64,000 nt of DNA from Leucosporidium creatinivorum (GCA_001600635.1 BCKL01000002.1:933425-997424); one strand, 5' to 3'; shown: positions 45,471-58,835, counted from the stretch's first letter. Numbers and translations are program-made. Notes: generated from the letters alone by a model not told the origin.

Positions 45471-48010
45471 TCAGTAACCGCTCGTGTGCTCGGCTGAAGC
45501 TCTGTTTGCAGGAGAAAGATGTCAGCTTCTACTCGTAGAGACACCTCATACAGCCCAGGGGCGAGCAGCGAGTCCCGAGCACACTCGGCGAACAATTCGG
45601 ACTCACTCAAGGAGGCGCTCGATTGCCTTCTCCTCGTCTTCGCAGATGATGTCGAAATTCGAGAACTCTCGAGAGTAGCGAGAGTAGTGGCGAGCCGAGA
45701 GGTGACCGATCTGTAGAGGGCGCGAGAGGGTCAGCGTACGCCTCGCCGAAGCCGAGGCAGCGGGTGAAGACTCGCCATCTGAACCCACGTCCTCGAGACG
45801 GTAGAGAAGGAAGGCGACGTGCAGGAGATACAGGAGAAGCCCCTTCCGAACGCCTCCATGTCCTCCGTCGTCGCCGTAGCTGGGTCAAGCCCTACGAGGT
45901 CGACGAGCTTGAGGATGACCTTTAACTCGGCGGGTTCGACTCCGTAGCTCGTCGTCTTGATGCTGTGCACGGGCTTGTCGTTGGCGAGGGAGCACTTGTG
46001 GGAGGAGATGACCGAGTACGGCCCTGCCGCACCGCAGCCTCCGCCTCCCCACTGACTCGGCTTGTCGTTGCAGCGAAATGTGGTAGTGGCGAGGGCGAGA
46101 AGTTCTTCTACCTGGTCGTCAGTGTAGACGTTGTCGGGACCGGCGGGAGCAGGGAGGGTAGGATAGTCTGCAGGGTTGGTGACGACGAGGGTGTTGGAAG
46201 TGGCCGACGAAAGGGCTTTGGCGAACTTAGCGACGAGCTCCGACTTGAGTGACTGCCTCAGCTCGTCGAGCTCCGCGGCGATAGAAGGATAGCTTTCGAG
46301 TATAGTTGTCGTCTCGTCGAAGGTCGAATCGTCGGGATAGTAGAGGAGCTTGACCGATTCGAGATCGGCGAACTCGTCCCAAGGCGGGAGAGGGAAGAGA
46401 CCAGCGACTTGCTGGGTGTCGACGTCCTCGAGCAGCAACTGGTAGATGCCTTTGAGGTAAGACTTGCGCGTCTCGCGCTCCTCGATGAGCTGCTCCTCGG
46501 CCAGACGGGCTACCTCGACGCGGTTTTCCTCCTCGACTCGCTCCTTCTCCGATTCGAGCACGAGCGCGAGGCTCTCAAAGACGTCGTCGCGGGCTGTGGA
46601 TGTTCTGTTAGTACTAGCTCGACACGAGGATAGAGTACATACTGCGATCGGTCAGCTCCCGAGCGACATTCACTTTGGAGTGCAGCTGGAAGGCTTCGGA
46701 GGCGAGACTGTACGAACTTAGTCGGTCAGTACGAGGCGCGGGAGAGTATCGAAGGGAGGATAGTCAATCGTACCTCCTATCGGTCCATCCGAGCTTGCGG
46801 AAGTGAGCTTCGATCCTAGATGAGAGCACAGGTGAGCATCGCCGAGCCGAAGGACCGCAATCGCCAGCGACTCACGCGGTCTTCCTCGTTTGCTTGATCG
46901 TTTCGCGCTGATCAGCTTTCTCCTCTTCGCGCGTCGTCCACCAGGTAGCAAGAGCGAGCTCGTCCTGCGGGAATGGGTAAGACTAAGCGATCAAGCTCGG
47001 CGACGTGAGAGAGACAAGACGCCTCACCTTCTTGCGATCTTCCATCTCCTGCTCCCTTTCTCGAGTCAACCTCGCGATCTCCGAGTACGACAGCAGGTTG
47101 TGCTCGGCGAAATCCAACTCCAAATACTCGTACTTGGCTCGCATCCTGCCAGCACAGTCGTCTGTAGCAGGGGAGGCGGTCAGCTATGAGTCGTATCGGA
47201 GCGAGAAGCTCGGAGTGGTACTGACAGGTGCTACGCATGAGAGGGTAGACACCAAAGCTGGCGTGAAGACTACAAGCGAGCGTCAGTCAAGACTGCTCGG
47301 ATGAGATCGGTTCGGAAGAGCGACGTACATCTCTCCGGCGCACTTGCTACAGTAGCGACGGTACAAACCGAGGTAGGGAAGCTTCGTGGTGCTCTTGTGG
47401 CACTCCTGCAGCGAGTCGCGACAATGTCAGCTCGACGCGTTCTGCTCGGCGGGCCCCACATCGCCGACGATAGGGCGAGCAACTCACCATGCAGTGACTC
47501 CCGTACATGAGCTCAGCGAGCTCCATAAGATTGGGGCTGTTGTCGGCCTTGAGCTTGGGCAGTCCGGCATTCTCGCGAGCCTGCTCCCAGACCGCTTCCA
47601 TCCTCTGGCTCGTGAGCAGCAAACGGCAGCTCTTGTTGACGCGGGAGAGGGCAAGCACGGTGCCCAAGTCAGCCTGACTAGCGATGTCGGCGACGACGTC
47701 GAGCGGAAGAGCAGCGAAGGAGCCGAGCGAGCCCTGTTTAGCGAGGCGCGGTCAGCGATGGGCTCTCGGGAGCAGCTGCAAGGGTACAAACGCACCTTGA
47801 TCTTCCTCTTGGGTGTGGACTTGGCTTTCGACTTCTTCTTGACTGGCTTCTGGACGTCTACAGATGAACAAGGGGAGCATGAGCTAGCTTGAACGCGAAG
47901 AGGACCGGGAGCTGTAGCTCACAAGCTTCTTGATCCTCCTCCTCATCCGAGAGGACGGGGAACGCTTCAGAATCGGATCTAGAAGGCTTGCGCTTGCGAA
48001 GAGTCGGCAT
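45471..48010 (-). CDS. F-box protein with Cys-rich motif and coiled coil
   Basis: Minus-strand gene of about eleven exons. It begins MPTLRKRKPSRSDSEAFPVL with a basic/acidic leader (KPVKKKSKAKSTPKRKIK), then an F-box: LPLDVVADIASQADLGTVLA and LSRVNKSCRLLLTSQRMEAV. A small Cys cluster follows, ECHKSTTKLPYLGLYRRYCS plus KCAGEM, a layout repeated in many basidiomycete F-box proteins. The C-terminal half is Glu/Arg-rich coiled coil (LESEKERVEEENRVEVARLA) and a second Cys part around FRCNDKPSQWGGGGCG. The last coding exons run IGHLSARHYSRYSREFSNFD, EKAIERLLE, and after a GTGAGT donor a short exon ending EHTSGY at 45471. Likely a substrate receptor of an SCF ubiquitin ligase; target unknown. Confidence 0.75.
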
Positions 48011-48476
48011 AGTGAGCGAGACGAGGAGACGAGCAAAGATGAGGAAGGAGCGAGAGAGAGCTGGCCGCGAGTTCAATCAACTTGACCGCGTGCCAAGGGT
48101 ATCGAAACGGCTCGGAGAAGTGACCCAGCCCCACATTAATCCATCAGTTCTACTTGCTGTATATCTAGCTCAGCCTCGCTGCGATGAAGCGGGAGAAGCA
48201 GGTCGACAGCCTTCGCCGAGCGAGCGCTGCACTTTACTGGGAGCCAAATCCGTAGTTCCATCAATCCTAGCACACGGCTACTACCAAGATCCCCCGTGAT
48301 CACTTTAGCGAGCCTGCAGGTGAGAGAGGCGAAGGAGGAGCGAGGCGAGATGGTCGAAGAGCTGCTCGCCGAATGAGCGAAAGGTCGACGACGTGGGTCG
48401 AACGAGAGGAGAAAGGGTGGTAGAGCCGTAATCAACATCCGCTGATCATGATGACCTGGCGAGGTATGCGCCACTC
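48011..48476. other. Intergenic
   Basis: 466 bp between the start of the F-box gene and the stop of the EST1-like gene, both minus strand. Nothing recognisable beyond the promoter that must lie next to 48010. Confidence 0.45.
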
Positions 48477-51400
48477 CTAGCCAAACCCGTGTTGCCTCTG
48501 CGGACCGACGTTTGTCCCCGCCGAGGGTGGGAGGGGAAGGCCAGGCGGCTTCTGTGGGCTCTTGCTGACGAAAGCAGCGGCCGATGGTGAGAGGTCAGAG
48601 AGGAGGGCGGCAGCCGTTGCTGGTGAGTGTGGGTGAGGGTGCTGGCTGGGAGAAGAGACGCCGGCGTGGTGGGAAGGGCCGGGGAGGGGGAGGGCCGCCG
48701 CACGCGAGGGAGAAGCGAAGGGCGAGAAGTTGCCGAAGAGGGAGAGCGGCTCGATGGGAGGGGATCCTGGCTGCCCAGGGCCGAGGGGCGAGAGGTTGCC
48801 GCTGCCCGAGAAGGAGGGCTGACGAGCAGCGCCGACGGGAGGAAGAGGGTTGTTGGCGATGCTGCCGACGTAAGGCGAGGGTCGCGCCCAGGCGGATGAG
48901 CCGGCATTGGGCGAGTGTGCGGTAGTCTGAGGCTGGAAGGCTTGGTGAGTCATGTTGGGGAGGGACTCGAACGATCCGCGAGTAACGAAGCTGGGTTGCT
49001 GCAGCTGAGGCGAGTCGGACCAGATGGAACGACCTGCTGCGCCTCCCATGGTCGGGCTACCGGGCAGGAGCGAGGGTTGAGCAAAGCCTGGAGGAGGGGG
49101 ATCGACCGAGGTAGGGACGCCGAGGACGTGGTGGAGAAGGTGGTCGCCAGCGCTGCGGGAAGGCGATTGGGTGGGAGGAGGGAAGAGGTTCGATCGAGGA
49201 AGAGAGCCGGGTGCGCTGCGATTGGAAGGGCGTCAGCGCGAGATGCGACACGGCGAACAGCGAGAACACTCACCTCCCAAGCCCAGTCTGGGAAGCGCTC
49301 CTCGACTGGTAGACGATGTGCTCGTCCTCGTCGTCGTCCTCATCTCCCTCGAGATCATCATCATCCATCTCCATCTTGCCCACGTCTCCAATCCTCATCG
49401 CCAAATCGACCGGATCGTCCTCAGTCCCTTCGGCGCCTTCCCAGCCCATCTCTCCCGCGCCATGCATCTCATCCTCCTCGTCATCCTCCTCGAATACGCC
49501 TTCGTCGACTTGCTCGAGTAGGCCTGCTCCTCCAGCAGCAGTCGGGAAAGCGGCAGCGATCCGCTCGGCGGCGAGGGCGACCTCGCGAGCTTCGATGGAT
49601 TCGGGAGAGGGATCGTCGCCGCGAGGGCTGAAGACGAAGGCGCCGTGTTCGATGGTGATGAGAGCGGACTGTGTCGGGAGTAGAGGGATCAGCTGCAGCT
49701 CAGCTCGGAGACGGCCAAGACGAAACTCACCTCAGCCTCAGCAACCAACGACGCATCGACCTGCAACTCCTGAATCCTCATCAACTGCTCCTCATTCGGG
49801 TGCACATCTTTCCCGACCCTCGCGATCTCTCCACCCTGACCGACAACCGCATCGGCCGCTCCGACGCCCTCCTTCATCCCCCTCCTCAACGGCGCAAACC
49901 CCAACAAATCTACATCCTCTTCCAACCACACGCCCCCCTCCACCGCACTAGGCAACTCCTCCAAAGGGAACGCCAGCATCATCGAGTTGCCAAAATCGGC
50001 ATATGCGGACCAAAACGCCTCGAGCTCTTGCGCCAAGTGCGCCGAGCTGACCGAGCTGAGATCCATGCTCTCATCGGCAGCGGCCGTTGGGTCTTGCGCC
50101 TCCTGCTCCAAACTCTCGCGCTGAGATCCCCTAGCCGTCGTCTTCCGCTCCTTGGCCTCCACACGAGCTTCGACACGAGTGATGTACTCGAGCTGGCCCA
50201 TGATCCATTTACTGAGGATGCGGAGGGCGGGCAGCGTTCGACGGAGGACGGCCGAGATGTTTTGTGCTAGAGGGGTGGGGTCGCTGGACTGCGAGGCGTC
50301 GATGGAGGCGAGGAGCTCGTTCGTTTCGGTCGAGCCGATCGAGAGGAGGATGCGGTAGAAGGAGAGGACGTGGATGAGGATGTGGGGCTCGAGGTTGACG
50401 CCGGTGATGACAGTGGTGGTGCTGCTGGCGGCGGCGGCTACGCGAGAGGAGGAAGAGGCGGTCTTCTTGCCTGTTTGGAGCAGGACGTGAGCGCGATGGT
50501 CCCCGAGACGAGCTGTTCTGCACGCCGTACCAGATCGGAAGACTCGAGCGTTCCACAAAGCGCAGAGACTGGTGACGACAGCCTTGACGATGGTGTCTGA
50601 AGTGAGGAGACGATTCTCGACCGCCGTCTTGAAGAGGTCCTGGGTGTGTTGGGAGAGAGCGGCAATGTCGGGTAGCCTGCGGTGCATACCGGGGTCAGCT
50701 CGAGTCTACTACTCGTTACGAGTTCACTTACCTCGTCTTGACAAAGTAAAGCCCCTGCAGCGCGACAAAAGCGACCCTAAACCTCGCTCCCTCATCGCCC
50801 TCGCCCTGCTGCGCGGCCGCCTCGTCTGCGAACCAGCGATTGACGGCTTTGGTGTAGGTAATCTCGAGGTTGGTGCGAGCGGTGGGGAATGGCGAGCGAA
50901 CGGAGAGGGCGCGGTAGTAGTGGTAGGTGGAGGAGAGAGGGTCCGAGGCGTATTGCGAGAGGACGGCGAGTTGGTTGGACGGGTTGCCTGTGGATTCGGG
51001 AGAGGGACGAGTTAGTGCTGTGATTTTCAGATACGACTGCAAGACATGAACGAACCGTTGTCGGGCAGCAAGAGCCTCGCTTGATGATAGCACTCGGCAG
51101 CTCGGCTCCAGTTCTTGACCTTCCTCTCTCCTCCAGCAGTCGCGCTCTCCGTCTTGCTCTTTCCTCTCCTTCCTCCGCCGCCGCCGCCGCCCTCTTTCTT
51201 TCCTCCACCGCCGTTCGCCTCATTGTAGAGCTCCCGATACCTCGCGAGATCGCCGAAGCAGATCAACGCCTTATGAGCGAGAGGTACGGCCTTGCTGCGA
51301 AGGCTCTTGCGCTCTTCATCCGTACGTTGGCTTTCGACCTCCCCCTCTTTTCCATAATCGACGACTACGCCGAGAGTGCGAAGACCAACGAGATCCGAAG

Positions 51401-52170
51401 GGTAGAGACTGGCGGCGAGGCGACCGAGCAGGACTCGGTAGAAGTCCTCCTCTTGTCCCAAGAAGGTGCGGAACGAGTGGATGAGGCGCCTACGAGCGGT
51501 AGGGCCAGGAGGAGGCATCGCGCCGCCGAGCCCTCCGCCGCGAGGACCGCGACGGTGAGCTTGGGGCGATTCGGCGATGGTCTTGTCCATTTCGGTGAGC
51601 TTGGAGCGGTAGAGGTGGATGAGAGCGTGGGTGGTTTCGAGCCAGAGGAGCCCTAGAGCGTCTAGCGAGCGGGCGGCGTGATGAGCCGAGGTGGACGAGC
51701 TGGTTGCCTTGAGCGGGTTGGCTGAGCTGGTGGTTGGAGGGAGGGAGGCGGAAGAGGAGGTGGAAGCGTGGGGAGGAGAGAAGATGATTTGGAGGTAGGC
51801 TTTGCGCAGTCTGTGCAGGCGGATCAAGCGAAGAGAGCGAGCCGAGAGCAGGAGAGAGGTGGGGTGCGAGATCAGCGAATGAGGCGTGTAGCGCATCAGG
51901 GAACAAGACGTACGCTTCTCGCTGGAATTCTACTTCGCGATCCCATGGATCCTTGCGCTTGAGCATGCCTCTGAGCTCGAGAGCGAGGCCTTTGGCATCT
52001 CTGTTGAGCCAAGGGAAGGGCGAGAGTCAGCTGAGGTGTAAGGACCTTGCGCTGTAGGACAGCAGAGGCAGTAGTACTGACCTGATGATGGCACTAGTAG
52101 AAGGCTGATCTTTGCGGAGAGAAGCGCGCCCTTGAAGCTGAGCAGCGGGCGGAGGTGCTCGAGGGTGCAT
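48477..52170 (-). CDS. EST1/SMG7-like protein (14-3-3/TPR fold)
   Basis: Minus-strand gene, about 1,080 residues. The start MHPRAPPPAAQLQGRASLRK joins DAKGLALELRGMLKRKDPWD, typical of the EST1/SMG5-7 N-terminal 14-3-3-like domain, with LRRLHRLRKAYLQIIF and ALGLLWLETTHALIHLYRSK. The TPR part contains HKALICFGDLARYRELYNEA, RAAECYHQARLLLPDNG and NPSNQLAVLSQYASDPLSST followed by YHYYRALSVRSPFPTARTNL, the strongest family signature. The C-terminal half is acidic then Ser/Pro-rich (EEDDEEDEMHGAGEMGWE; SPSRAAALPLPGPSHHAG). No PIN domain is seen, so it is closer to Smg7/Ebs1 than Smg6. Expected role is nonsense-mediated decay or telomere maintenance. Divergent with HRD1, 263 bp between starts. Confidence 0.88.
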
Positions 52171-52433
52171 CTTGGATGAGGGAGGAGAGCGAGTAGGGAG
52201 GGATGCCGTAGTCCTGTAGCCTTAGTAGCGAGCGCGTGAGGCCATCTCCTTCTGTTCCCTAGTAGCGAGAGAGCAAACGAGCCGAGTTGTGGGCTGACAG
52301 CGCTGAGGCAACCCCGAGCAGTCGCGCTCCCTCGACCACATCATCTCGCTCTTGCTCAGCTCTCGCCGCTCTCGCTCGCAGGCCACTCCGAACCAGCTAC
52401 AGGACAATCCCGCCAAGGAGGGCTCGCCTCAAG

Positions 52434-55400
52434 ATGGAGCTCGGTCGCCTCTCTCGCCTACAGCTGTACGGCATCGTGTCGTCCACTTGCTTCGTCTGGG
52501 CCGTCCTCAACGCCTTCAGAGTCCGCTCCAACTTCTACTCGGCAGCCGTCTACCTCAGCAAGAGCAATGCTTGTATGATGGTACGTCTCACCTCGCCGAG
52601 CTACACAGCGGACCACGCACCTTCGGCGTCATGCTCAACCGCGCGAGCTCACCACGTCGGCCTCGGCAGATCCTCTGGAATCAAGGCATCTACCAGACGG
52701 TCCTCTTCGGCAAACTCATGCAGGCCATCTTCTTTGGAGAGCTCCGCATGATCGAGGTAGAGGTGCGCTTTCAGCCCAGCTCCGGCCGGAGGTTCGCGAC
52801 AGGCGCGTGCTTCGAGTAGCTGATTTAGCTCGTTCTGGTACACAGCGCTTGCAAGAACGGGGATGGTTCGCCGTTACGGAGACTTTGCTCGCCCTCACCA
52901 TCTTCAAGGACGAGTTCGAATCGTCGTTCGTCTTGCTCTTCGTCAGCTTGCTCTTCCTCAAGGTCTTCCACTGGCTCGCCTCGGACCGAGTGGAGATGGT
53001 AAGTTCTGGAGCAGTGTCTCTGATTGCTCCGTCCGAAGCTAATCGGCTCGCCCAACAGATGGAGCAGTCGGCGCAAGTGACCCGTCTCGCTCACGCCCGC
53101 ATGCTCGGCCTACTCTCTATCCTCTGGATCCTCAACGCCTGCCTTATCGTCTACGCTGTCGAGTCAATCTTGATCGAGGGCCCCACTGTCATGATCATGT
53201 TCGCCTCGGAGGTGAGTCGGCTATCGCAAGAGCGCCGAGCTTCGGGAAGCTGACCCTCCTCCGCTCGAACAGTACATGATCCTGCTGGCTACCGTGTGGA
53301 GTATCACGATGAAGTACATCATCAACTGCATCGACCTCCGCTCCGAGGTCCCTTGGGAGGACAAGTCGGTCTGGGGCCTCTACGTCGACCTCGCCGCCGG
53401 TTCGTGGCTTCTTTCTCGCTCTTCGCCATCGGCGCTAATCTCGCACGTCTCTTTCAGACTTCTTCAAGCTCGTCAACTACGTCACCTTCTTCTCCCTCAT
53501 CCTCACCTTCTACGGCCTCCCCCTCAACATCCTCCGCGACGTCTACATCACCCTCCGCTCCTTCATCCTCAAATGCCGCGACCTCGCCCGCTACCGCGCC
53601 GCCACACGAAACATGGACACCCTCTACCCGGACGCTACTCTCGCAGAGATGGACGCCATGACCGACAAGACGTGCATCATTTGCAGGGAGGACATGGAGT
53701 TTCGTGGGCAGAGGCCAGCTGCTGAGGGCGAGGAGCCGGTGCCGCCGCCTCCTGCGCCTGTGGGACCTAACGATACGCCCAAGAAGCTCCCTTGCGGTCA
53801 CGTCTTCCACTTCCACTGCCTCAGGAGCTGGCTCGAGAGGCAGCAGAGCTGTCCGACTTGGTTCGTTCTCGCCGAGCATCGGCTACTTCGACTGCTAAAC
53901 TCCCTTCTCTCACAGTCGACGACCTGTCCTTCCCTCCGAACGTGGCGCCGCTGCACCAGCAGCAGCAGCAGCGCCCAACGCCAATCCTCTCGCCGCAGGA
54001 GGAGGTCGAGGCGTTCCTCCGCCCGCCGTCGGCGACGACGCAATCCGACAAGCGCAGCTCAACCTCGCTCGCAACCTCGGTCGTGAAGCCTTTGGCGTCG
54101 TCTTCCCCGGCATCCCATTCCCACCAGAAGCCGCTCTCCCCGCTGGCGCTCCTCCTCCTCCCCCCGCCGCCGTCGCGCCTGGTGCACCTCTTCCACCAGG
54201 CGTTCAGCCAACACCTACTACCTCCTCCTCCTCCGCCGCCCCTCGTCGAGGAACTAGCACCCCTCGCACCTCAGCAGCAACCACCGCCGGAGCAGGCCTC
54301 GATAACCCTCTCGCTCGCTTCTCCCTTCCCGACCTCCGGCTCCCACCAACAGGAGAAGCAGGACTCTACACCGCTCCTCCTTCGCCTCTCGCCGTCCCCG
54401 GATATGCTGGCGTCGCGTACGGAGCATATCCCCAGTCAGGAGCTGGTCCGTCGTCCTCGTCGCCGTCGAGAGGTGCTGGTCAGCCTTCCGCCGCTGGAAC
54501 GGTGGGCACAGCGGGACAGGCGAAGAGCGTGCCGAATCTGGAGGAGAGAATCAACCATATTCGCGAGAGGTTGGCTCGTGCTCAGGGAGCGGCGGCGGGG
54601 GCGACCGCGAGCGCGGGAGGGTCGACGGCTCCTCGAGCGGCTGGACCGAGTATCTCGGTGTCGGTCGCGCCTGGAACGCCGATCATTACTCCTTCAAGTC
54701 CGGTGGAGCCAAGTGGGGAAGCGGTCGAGGTGAAGAAAGAAGGGGAGGAGGGGAAGCCGGCACTCTCGGCGAGGGAGGCTGCGCTCGCAGCGGCGGAACG
54801 ACGAGCAGCCGTCGCTAATGGTGGCAGGACTCCTACTCGGGTGTCGCCGGTCGTCGCCCCTTCTCTACCTGCACCACTCGGCTCAACCTCGCCGAGCGAC
54901 GCCCTGCCTTCACCCTCGGCGAGCGCACCAGCTTCGCCCCTCGTACTAGATGAGCCGATATCAACATCAGCGCCAGCCGAGACGCCATCGTCTCCTTCAC
55001 CCTCTCCTAGCACCACCCAGCACCCAGCAACAACCCAGCAGCAACCTCGACTCGTCCCCCTCTTCCCCTCCTCCTCTCCCCTCCCGCAATCATCCTACCC
55101 CTCCCTCCTCTCCACCCTCCCATCATCCTTCACCCCCTCCCCCACACCCTACTCCCTCACTCGCCCCCGCTCCCTCCCCTCTCAACCTCTCATTCCCCCC
55201 TCCCCCACCTCCGAGCAGCTCGCCGAGCTCAGCCGCCTCACTCGGAGGGGTATTGAAGAAAGGTTGAGAGTGTTGATGGGGTGGCAGGAGAGGATGCAGA
55301 TGATGGCGGAGGAGGTGAAAGGTGTTTTGGAGGTGCTGCCGATGGATACGACGGTGGAGGAGGAGCAGGAGGAGGAGAGCAGGCCGAGGGATAAGGGAAA

Positions 55401-55446
55401 GATGCCGGTCGAGGGGATACATGCGCAGGGTGGGGGTGGGATGTAA
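52434..55446 (+). CDS. HRD1: HRD1/synoviolin ER ubiquitin ligase
   Basis: RING E3 of ER-associated degradation, with a multispan membrane part forming the retrotranslocation channel. The N-terminus MELGRLSRLQLYGIVSSTCF starts the first span. Next come NFYSAAVYLSKSNACMM, then QAIFFGELRMIEVE, RGWFAVTETLLALTIFKDEF, YMILLATVWSITMKYIINCI and DFFKLVNYVTFFSLILTFYG, all Hrd1-like. The RING-H2 is CIICREDM, then CGHVFHFHCLRSWL and SCPTCRRP, with an intron splitting the final Cys codon. A 35-residue Pro/Glu insert separates the zinc-site halves. The very long C-terminal tail (about 500 residues) is Pro/Ala/Ser-rich with one helical piece (SVPNLEERINHIRERLARAQ) and a coiled end. Length is above most yeast Hrd1 because of the tail. 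Confidence 0.93.
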
Positions 55447-55961
55447 AGACGGTACATAGGACGTTTTTGTGAATCATACTACGATATCCTCGTTACACCT
55501 TGAGCTGACTTTCGGCGAGCTGGGGCCTGCTCGGCGACGAGAAGAGAGGGGTGTGTCGCGGCGAACGCAAGCTGTCGAGCTGTCTGAGCAGAGGTATCAG
55601 GCTGAACTCGTCTGTATTCGGACTCTGCTACTCTCTGCTCCCTCAGCCCGCTCCCTCTGGCTCAAGCGGACGCTCAAAGAGCCCGCGCCTCTCTCCCTCT
55701 TGACGCTTCGCTCGCTTCTCGCCCCGTCAAGGGCAGCAGCTTCAGCGACTCGGAGACGACCCAACTACATACACGACCCTCTCACGACCTCACGGCTACG
55801 ACTCACGACCTTTGACGACCACAACACACGAGCCCTCAGCGTCCTTCTCGCTCTTCTCACGACCTGACTCGCTTATACGACTACACCGACCTCACGACTA
55901 ACGAACTACAGCTACGACTACTCCCCGTAATCCCGTCTACCGCCCTCCGAAGCCCCATCGA
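55447..55961. repeat. Leader region with repeated ACGACC/ACGACT
   Basis: 515 bp ahead of the TMEM184 gene. From about 55756 to 55919 the words CACGACC, TACGACT and TGACGACC recur about ten times on the plus strand (for example CTCACGACCTCACGGCTACG, then ACTCACGACCTTTGACGACC). They form a loose, irregular repeat rather than a perfect microsatellite. The left part carries CTCGGCG copies. No gene is supported. Confidence 0.55.
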
Positions 55962-58835
55962 ATGAGCAACCACTCGAGCTCCGCCTGTCCTGTGCACCAT
56001 GTTCTGCCCTCCAACCCGGCGCCATTCTTCGCGGACGGCAACATCAACTTCCAAGCTCATACAGTAGGATGGATCATCTCGGGTATTTGCACCTTGATAG
56101 CCGTCATCACCTCGCTCTGGCTCGTCGACAAGCACCTCACCTTCTTCTACGCGCCGCACACTCAGCGCCACATCATCAGGATCCTCTTCCTCGTTCCCAT
56201 CTACGCCATTTGCTCCTTCCTTTCTTACTACTTTTACCCGCAAGGTCAGTCCGGCTCCTTCCGTTGCGCTTCGTCCTCCTTGATCGCCGAGCGCCGAGCC
56301 CGAGCGCTGACCCTTCTACCCCGCCCTTCGCTCGACTACACAGCTCTCTACTTCCAGCTCATCCGCGACTGCTACGAAGCGATCGTCATCGCCGCCTTCT
56401 TCTTCCTCCTCATCGCCTACCTCTCCAATCCGCCTCCGACGCCCGAGCAGCCCTGTCCCGCTCCTTACGAGACCCGCGCTGAGAGGACAGCGAGGCTGAG
56501 GGAGGTGGTCAGGGACTTTCATTTGAAGAAGTGGATGTGGCCGTTTGGTTGGGTCAAGTGGAGGCCGGCGAAGGGTGGTAAGGGAGAGGGGGAGGTGAGT
56601 TTCGACTGTTCGGCGAAGGACTCGAGAGAGTCTGTAGCTCACTCGCTGACCTCCTACTCACCCCAGGCCTTTCTCTGGCTCATGCGCATCGGCATCGGCC
56701 AGTACGTCATCATCCGACCCCTCTCGACCCTCGTCGCCGTCGTCTCCGAGTACCTCGGCTGGTACTGCCTCGCGAGCTGGAGCCCAGGATTCACCCACCT
56801 CTACACCTCGGCCGCCATCACCGTCTCGGTCACCGTAGCGATGTACAATGTCGTAAGTGGGAATTTCGATGGCCCCATTCGAGCGGCTTCAACGCTCTCT
56901 TCGCCTTCGAAACCGACTCGAGCGTTCGAGCAGGGCGCCCTGCACCAGGTCCCGACCCGCCTACTGACCGCCGTGCTCTCTATCTACAGCTCCAGCTCTA
57001 CATGGCCTTCAAGAAGGAGCTCGCGCCATTCTCGCCCGTCCTCAAATTCCTGGCCGTCAAAGTCCGACCCTTGCGCTCCTCCGACGCTCCTGCTTCCTCT
57101 GCTGACCTACATCATCAACAGACGGTCGTATTTCTCACGTTCTGGCAGGAATCTGGGCTGTCGTTGCTCGAAACCTTTGGACTCATCAAGGACCACGAGT
57201 ACTTTTCCGCGGCGTCCATCGTAGTCGGCTTCGCGGCCCTGCTGAGCTGCTTCGAGATGATGCTCTTCGGTAGGTGAAGGTGCGAGAAGTATAAACAGGG
57301 ACTGACCCCCCTCCCTGACAGGCTTCCTCCACGTCAAAGCCTTCTCCTACCTCCCCTACCGCGCCCTCGCTTCGCCCGTCCGAGTCCCTACCGCCGACAG
57401 CGACACGCTCTCCCTCTCCTCCACCTCCTCCGACCCCATGCCCACTGGAAAGTCCTTCTCCGAATGGCACGAATGGGAGCAGCGCAAGGAGCGGAAGCTC
57501 AAGGCCGCCACTCGACTCGCCAAGCTCAAGCTCAAGCCCGGCGACCTCGCTCTCAAGGAGGACGGAACGCCCCTGCTGCAGCGGACGAAGAGGTGGCCGG
57601 CGTTGAAAAAGTGCTTGCTGTTGACGGATCTGGGGAGGGAGTTGAAGGAGGAGACGGGCTATATGGTGCGGCGGAAGGAGGATGGGCTGCTGGATCGCCG
57701 AGATGACCTCGAGGCGGTGATGGGCAAGGCGAGGGCGACGACGGGACGCCACGACGAGAAGGACTGGTGGGCGGAGGACGATGGGCGTAGCGACTCGCTA
57801 GAGAGGGATCTGCGGAAACTGAGGCAGGGCAGGGAGCTGCCGGCGGGGAGGGCCAAGGTCAAGGTCGGCGCCGATGGAAGTCTAATCCTCCCCGCTCTCG
57901 ACAAGTTCGGCGACCGACCCCAAGAGGAGCCTTTCGACATTCCGCATCGCTTCTCGCGCGAGGAGGAAGGGCGGTCGCTGCTGAGGACCGAGGAGGGGCG
58001 TGTCGAGCGATGGGAGCAGGGCGTGCAGCAGCGCAGGAAGGCGGGAGGAGAACGGGAGCGCTGGTGGAGCTCGCTTTCGAAGGGTCTCGGCAAGAGCAAG
58101 ACGAATGAGTCGTCCACTTTCGCCCAGCTTGAGCGGCTCGGCGACGGCTACCACCCTCCCCCTCCTCCTTCCACCAATGCTCCCTCCTCCAACTACGATC
58201 CCGATCCGACGACCGCCCCTCGCGCTCCTCCTCGCATCATCCCTCACTCGATCTCCCAGCCTTCCGCCCCCTCCTACCGGCCCAGCGCACCTCCTCGCCC
58301 GCTCGAGCTCAACCTCCCCGAGCCACTCTCCGCCGAGCTTCCCTTCGAGTCGATGGCGAGCATGGGCCCACTCGCTGCGCCTCACGCCCTTGGATCGCCC
58401 AGCCGTACCTTCGCCCCTTCCTTCGCCGCTCCCCGTCCTCCTTCCTCTCGCCACGGCGCTGGCCTCAAGAGCTCGGCGCCCTCCCTCCCCTCCTCCATCG
58501 ACTTCTCAAACCGCCAACCTTCTATCTTCGCTCCCGAAGCTTCCGGCCTTCGTCACCCCACCATGTCTGCCCCTCCTCCCTCGGCTCGACCTTCCCACCG
58601 CCCCTCGCACTCGTGGCAAGCTCGCGTCGGCCCTCCCCTCACCGAATTCCGCCCACCTCCTCGCGCGTGGAGAAGGCATAGCACCCAGCTGGAGCAGTCC
58701 GAGGTGAAGAGTGAGAGTGAGAGGAGCTTGCAGCTGTTGGCGACGGAGGAGAGCAGGAAGTCGAAGGGTTTGCCGCCGGGTGCTGGTCGTCCTGTTGGAG
58801 GCGGAGTGCGAGGATTTGTCATTGAGGAGTATTGA
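55962..58835 (+). CDS. TMEM184/OST-alpha family (DUF300) membrane protein
   Basis: Multispan membrane protein of the solute-transporter alpha/TMEM184 group. The N-terminus MSNHSSSACPVHHVLPSNPA is extracellular. Visible spans and family motifs: VGWIISGICTLIAVITSLWL, HIIRILFLVPIYAICSFLSY, then YFQLIRDCYEAIVIAAFFFL (the R-x-CYEA signature), WLMRIGIGQYVIIRPLSTLV, YTSAAITVSVTVAMYNV, LQLYMAFKKELAPFSPVLKF and a last span GFAALLSCFEMMLFGFLHVK. After the seven-span core is a cytosolic tail of about 450 residues, basic at first, then Pro/Ser-rich with PPPPPSTNAPSS and ending RGFVIEEY. About eight exons. Fungal members are little studied; a vacuolar or plasma-membrane transport-related role is inference. 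Confidence 0.9.
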
